Part shown: piece by piece, positions 13,739 through 15,314 of the stretch | How the letters are laid out: every line of letters begins with the position of its first letter | Position numbering within the stretch: the first letter of the stretch is position 1 | DNA from: Clostridia bacterium | Lineage (GTDB): Bacteria > Bacillota > Clostridia > Lachnospirales > Bianqueaceae | DNA length: 15,314 nucleotides | Direction of reading: 5' to 3' | NCBI GenBank assembly: GCA_900764045.1 | Contig: CAAFMN010000002.1 | Span: 1-15,314, forward strand | The notes under the pieces: generated by a model | What the model was told of the DNA's origin: nothing | Seen by the model: the letters and a program-made list of their open reading frames with translations, nothing else | The model's database searches: none | Position numbers and translations under genes: made by a program

Positions 13739-14013
13739 CGAGCCTTTCCGTTGTCAGCTACATAGAACGGATCAACCGGATGTACAGGCTGATCCGGAAG
13801 GAAAGTACCGGCAGCCGTGCGGAACTGGCCGGCAGGATGCGGGTGAGTGAACGGACCGTCAGCAACTACCTGGAGGAACTCCGGCTGATGGGGGCTGACA
13901 TAAGGTTCAGCAAGACACGCAATACTTATTATTTTTTCAACCGGTTCGTGCTTTATGCGACGTTCGAGGCCCGCATCGATGCCGACGTGCTGGACGATAA
14001 GAAAAAGAAATGA
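13735..14013 (+). CDS. Small helix-turn-helix regulator (HTH_11/DeoR-type)
   Basis: A 92-aa protein starting in the ATGA overlap with the previous gene; the upstream in-frame ATG at 13594 lies inside that gene and is rejected. Residues ~10-56 form a winged-HTH half: INRMYRLIRKESTG, then SRAELAGRMRVSERTVSNYLEELRLMGADIRF, the HTH_11 pattern with the recognition helix at SERTVSNYLEEL. NTYYFF follows as a wing strand, then an FxxYATFEARI tail and a Lys-rich C-terminus. It is too small to carry a ligand domain. It may regulate the tra operon or the lipoprotein gene 39 nt downstream; no operator is recognised. Confidence 0.85.
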   Translation: MTSLSVVSYIERINRMYRLIRKESTGSRAELAGRMRVSERTVSNYLEELRLMGADIRFSKTRNTYYFFNRFVLYATFEARIDADVLDDKKKK

Positions 14014-14052
14014 TACATACAATTATAATAAACCTTTAAAAAAGAATGAAGT

Positions 14053-15114
14053 ATGAAACAAGTTAAATTTTTACTGTTGGCGGCGTTCGTGGCCATGTTC
14101 ACAGGCTGCCAGAATGAGGAGATAATGGAACAGGATTCTGAAAAGGACGAATCGGTCCCTACCGGTGATACACGTATCATCATCGAAGGCGAGGGGATGC
14201 TGGAAACCTCAGCCCGCTCTTCAGACGGAAGGGTTGATTTTACCGGGGGGTATGCCACTGGAGCAGGACTGTATGACGGACGCAAAAATGTTCCTGTTGA
14301 AGCCCATCCTGATGCAGGATATGAGGTGAACTATTTTTATGGAGGGCCGGCTAATCAACCTAAGAAATACGATTATGCACAATCCGGGACTTCAGAGTTC
14401 GATGTTGACTTAGGCGGTCAGGACCATACTTTCCATTGTGGATTCAAGGAAAAAAAACGCACACTGACGATCAATGCAGGTGAAGGCGGAACAACTAATC
14501 CGAAAGGAACAAGGGAATATCAGGTGGAAAAGCCGATCAGTATTACGGCTACTCCGGAGAGTGGGTATGAATTTACAGGCTGGACAATTATAGGTGGTGA
14601 TGTAACTATCGAAAATCCAGGCAGTTCAACCACTACCGCCACCCTGCATGGTTCCAACAGTACTATTACAGCCAGTTTCAAGCAATCCATAAGAAGTATC
14701 ACGATTAATTTGGATAGATTTTACAGCTCAACTTCAAGTACGAACAGTGGTAAAAGTTATGAATATTTGACCGTGTCATCCACAGATTGTTCCGGTATAA
14801 TATGCAGGATATATGGACAGACCAAAAACGACATGGACAATATGGATGAAGTGAGCTATCCTGTGCGGATAGAGCAGAACCAAAAGGTTATGTATGCGTA
14901 TTCAGAATGGGAAACAATAAATCAGGATGGGGATACACGGGAAAAAAGTGCCACTCCGCAGTCTTTTGACATTATAATAGACAATGCTATGATACTCTCA
15001 AACATCAAATCTCCGTCAGGCAAGCAGACTCTTGATTTCGGTGAATTTGATGGCAAGGAGATAACAGGCACTGGATATAAGATAACTTTCCAATTCACAT
15101 CTCATTGGGAATAG
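14053..15114 (+). CDS. Surface lipoprotein with InlB-like repeats
   Basis: A 353-aa lipoprotein with a signal ending in the lipobox FTGC (Cys19), followed by an acidic QNEEIMEQDSEKDE stretch that suggests surface export in Bacteroidetes. Residues ~43-133 and ~134-211 are two divergent InlB B-type repeats (GGYATGAGLYDG, AGYEVNYFYGG; TLTINAGEGGTTNPKG, GYEFTGWTIIGG). Residues ~212-353 form a Ser/Thr-rich, probably beta domain of unknown family. The GGYATGAGLYD segment closely matches GGSTTGAGLYD of the lipoprotein at 683, so the two probably exchanged or share a module. GC content is lower than in the tra genes. It stands last in the operon, after the HTH gene; an adhesion role is inference. Confidence 0.85.
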   Translation: MKQVKFLLLAAFVAMFTGCQNEEIMEQDSEKDESVPTGDTRIIIEGEGMLETSARSSDGRVDFTGGYATGAGLYDGRKNVPVEAHPDAGYEVNYFYGGPANQPKKYDYAQSGTSEFDVDLGGQDHTFHCGFKEKKRTLTINAGEGGTTNPKGTREYQVEKPISITATPESGYEFTGWTIIGGDVTIENPGSSTTTATLHGSNSTITASFKQSIRSITINLDRFYSSTSSTNSGKSYEYLTVSSTDCSGIICRIYGQTKNDMDNMDEVSYPVRIEQNQKVMYAYSEWETINQDGDTREKSATPQSFDIIIDNAMILSNIKSPSGKQTLDFGEFDGKEITGTGYKITFQFTSHWE

Positions 15115-15286
15115 AAACAATAAAGAGAATGGAACAAAACCGAATATCCGAGAAAGTGAAGGATTATAATAGATAAATAACGTGAGTTCGAAATAAGAAT
15201 AAATATATTTCACTTATAATTAGAAACATAGCGATAAAAGTATTAAATTTATAGTGCTGAATTATAACATTTAAACGATTACCACT
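15115..15286. other. AT-rich intergenic region, possible insertion-sequence left end
   Basis: No gene is seen in these 172 bp. It is very AT-rich, with a weak inverted repeat GAAATA (15190-15195) / TATTTC (15206-15211). If the ORF at 15287 is a transposase, the terminal repeat of the insertion sequence should lie here, perhaps near 15180-15200, but only one end is present so it cannot be confirmed. Confidence 0.3.
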
Positions 15287-15314
15287 ATGTTTCCAGAGTC
15301 TAAAGTTACAGAGA
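15287..15314 (+). CDS. Probable transposase, first nine codons only
   Basis: The window ends inside an ORF reading MFPESKVTE. This resembles the start of IS982-type transposases of Bacteroidetes, which often open with a K-(V/I)-T-E-I pattern followed by ADDFCKEF. Nine residues are too few for a firm call; position after AT-rich DNA at the edge of an accessory region is compatible. Confidence 0.35.

Larger units (their letters stand above)
683..15114. mobile_element. Part of a Bacteroidales conjugative element (tra module plus accessory genes)
   Basis: The block carries a recognisable Bacteroides-type conjugation operon in canonical order: traE, traF, traG, traI, traJ, traK, traM, then traN after an accessory insertion. 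Fimbrillin-like lipoproteins lie upstream, and an M23 peptidase, an HTH protein and another lipoprotein lie downstream. No traH or traL is seen between their usual neighbours, and no relaxase, coupling protein, integrase or att site is visible, so both element ends lie outside the window. The gene order and families are seen; the assignment to an integrated element rather than a plasmid is inference. Confidence 0.8.

Overview
The window is part of a conjugative element (ICE or conjugative transposon) of a Bacteroidales bacterium, most likely a gut Bacteroides, Parabacteroides or relative. Evidence: a run of tra genes in the order known from Bacteroides conjugative transposons (traE, traF, traG, traI, traJ, traK, traM, then traN); fimbrillin-like and BACON/InlB-repeat lipoproteins typical of the phylum; A-rich leaders without a Shine-Dalgarno before most genes; and the first codons of a probable transposase at the right edge. 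No integrase, relaxase, rRNA or tRNA is visible. Families are recognised by eye from translated sequence; no database search was run.

Layout. (1) 1-3093: three fimbrillin-type genes. The first is an N-terminally truncated fragment next to an AT-rich left edge. The second (683-2272) and third (2296-3093) are lipoproteins. They sit where traA-D stand in the classical element, and the third ends 7 nt before traE, so they probably share the tra transcript. (2) 3101-9104: the core mating apparatus: TraE and TraF (small membrane proteins), TraG (VirB4-type ATPase), TraI (secreted coiled-coil protein), TraJ (polytopic, VirB6-like), TraK (VirB8-like) and TraM (VirB10-like). Junctions are tight or overlapping.

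(3) 9105-11713: an accessory insertion between traM and traN, lower in GC. It holds at least five, probably six, tiny membrane-protein ORFs in a row, several clearly paralogous. Among them is a nucleoside 2-deoxyribosyltransferase-like gene that has lost about 30 internal residues including its likely catalytic part. The spacers carry decayed copies of the same enzyme gene, including a 128-bp direct repeat with a 268-bp period. The region looks like a repeatedly duplicated two-gene module (enzyme plus small membrane protein) in which the enzyme has been whittled away and the membrane protein kept and diversified. A minus-strand four-helix membrane protein closes the region. This is the least explained part of the window.

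(4) 11714-14013: traN, with a duplicated N-terminal beta domain, then an M23 cell-wall peptidase, an unrecognised 113-aa protein and a 92-aa HTH protein, all overlapping in one operon. (5) 14053-15114: a lipoprotein with InlB-type repeats, related in one segment to the second fimbrillin-like gene. (6) 15115-15314: AT-rich DNA and the probable start of an insertion-sequence transposase.

Working model (inference): the tra proteins build the envelope-spanning channel, the M23 enzyme opens peptidoglycan for it, and the lipoproteins decorate the donor surface, perhaps for cell-cell contact. The small membrane-protein array may affect the cell envelope, for example in entry exclusion or protection of the element, but nothing in the sequence proves this.
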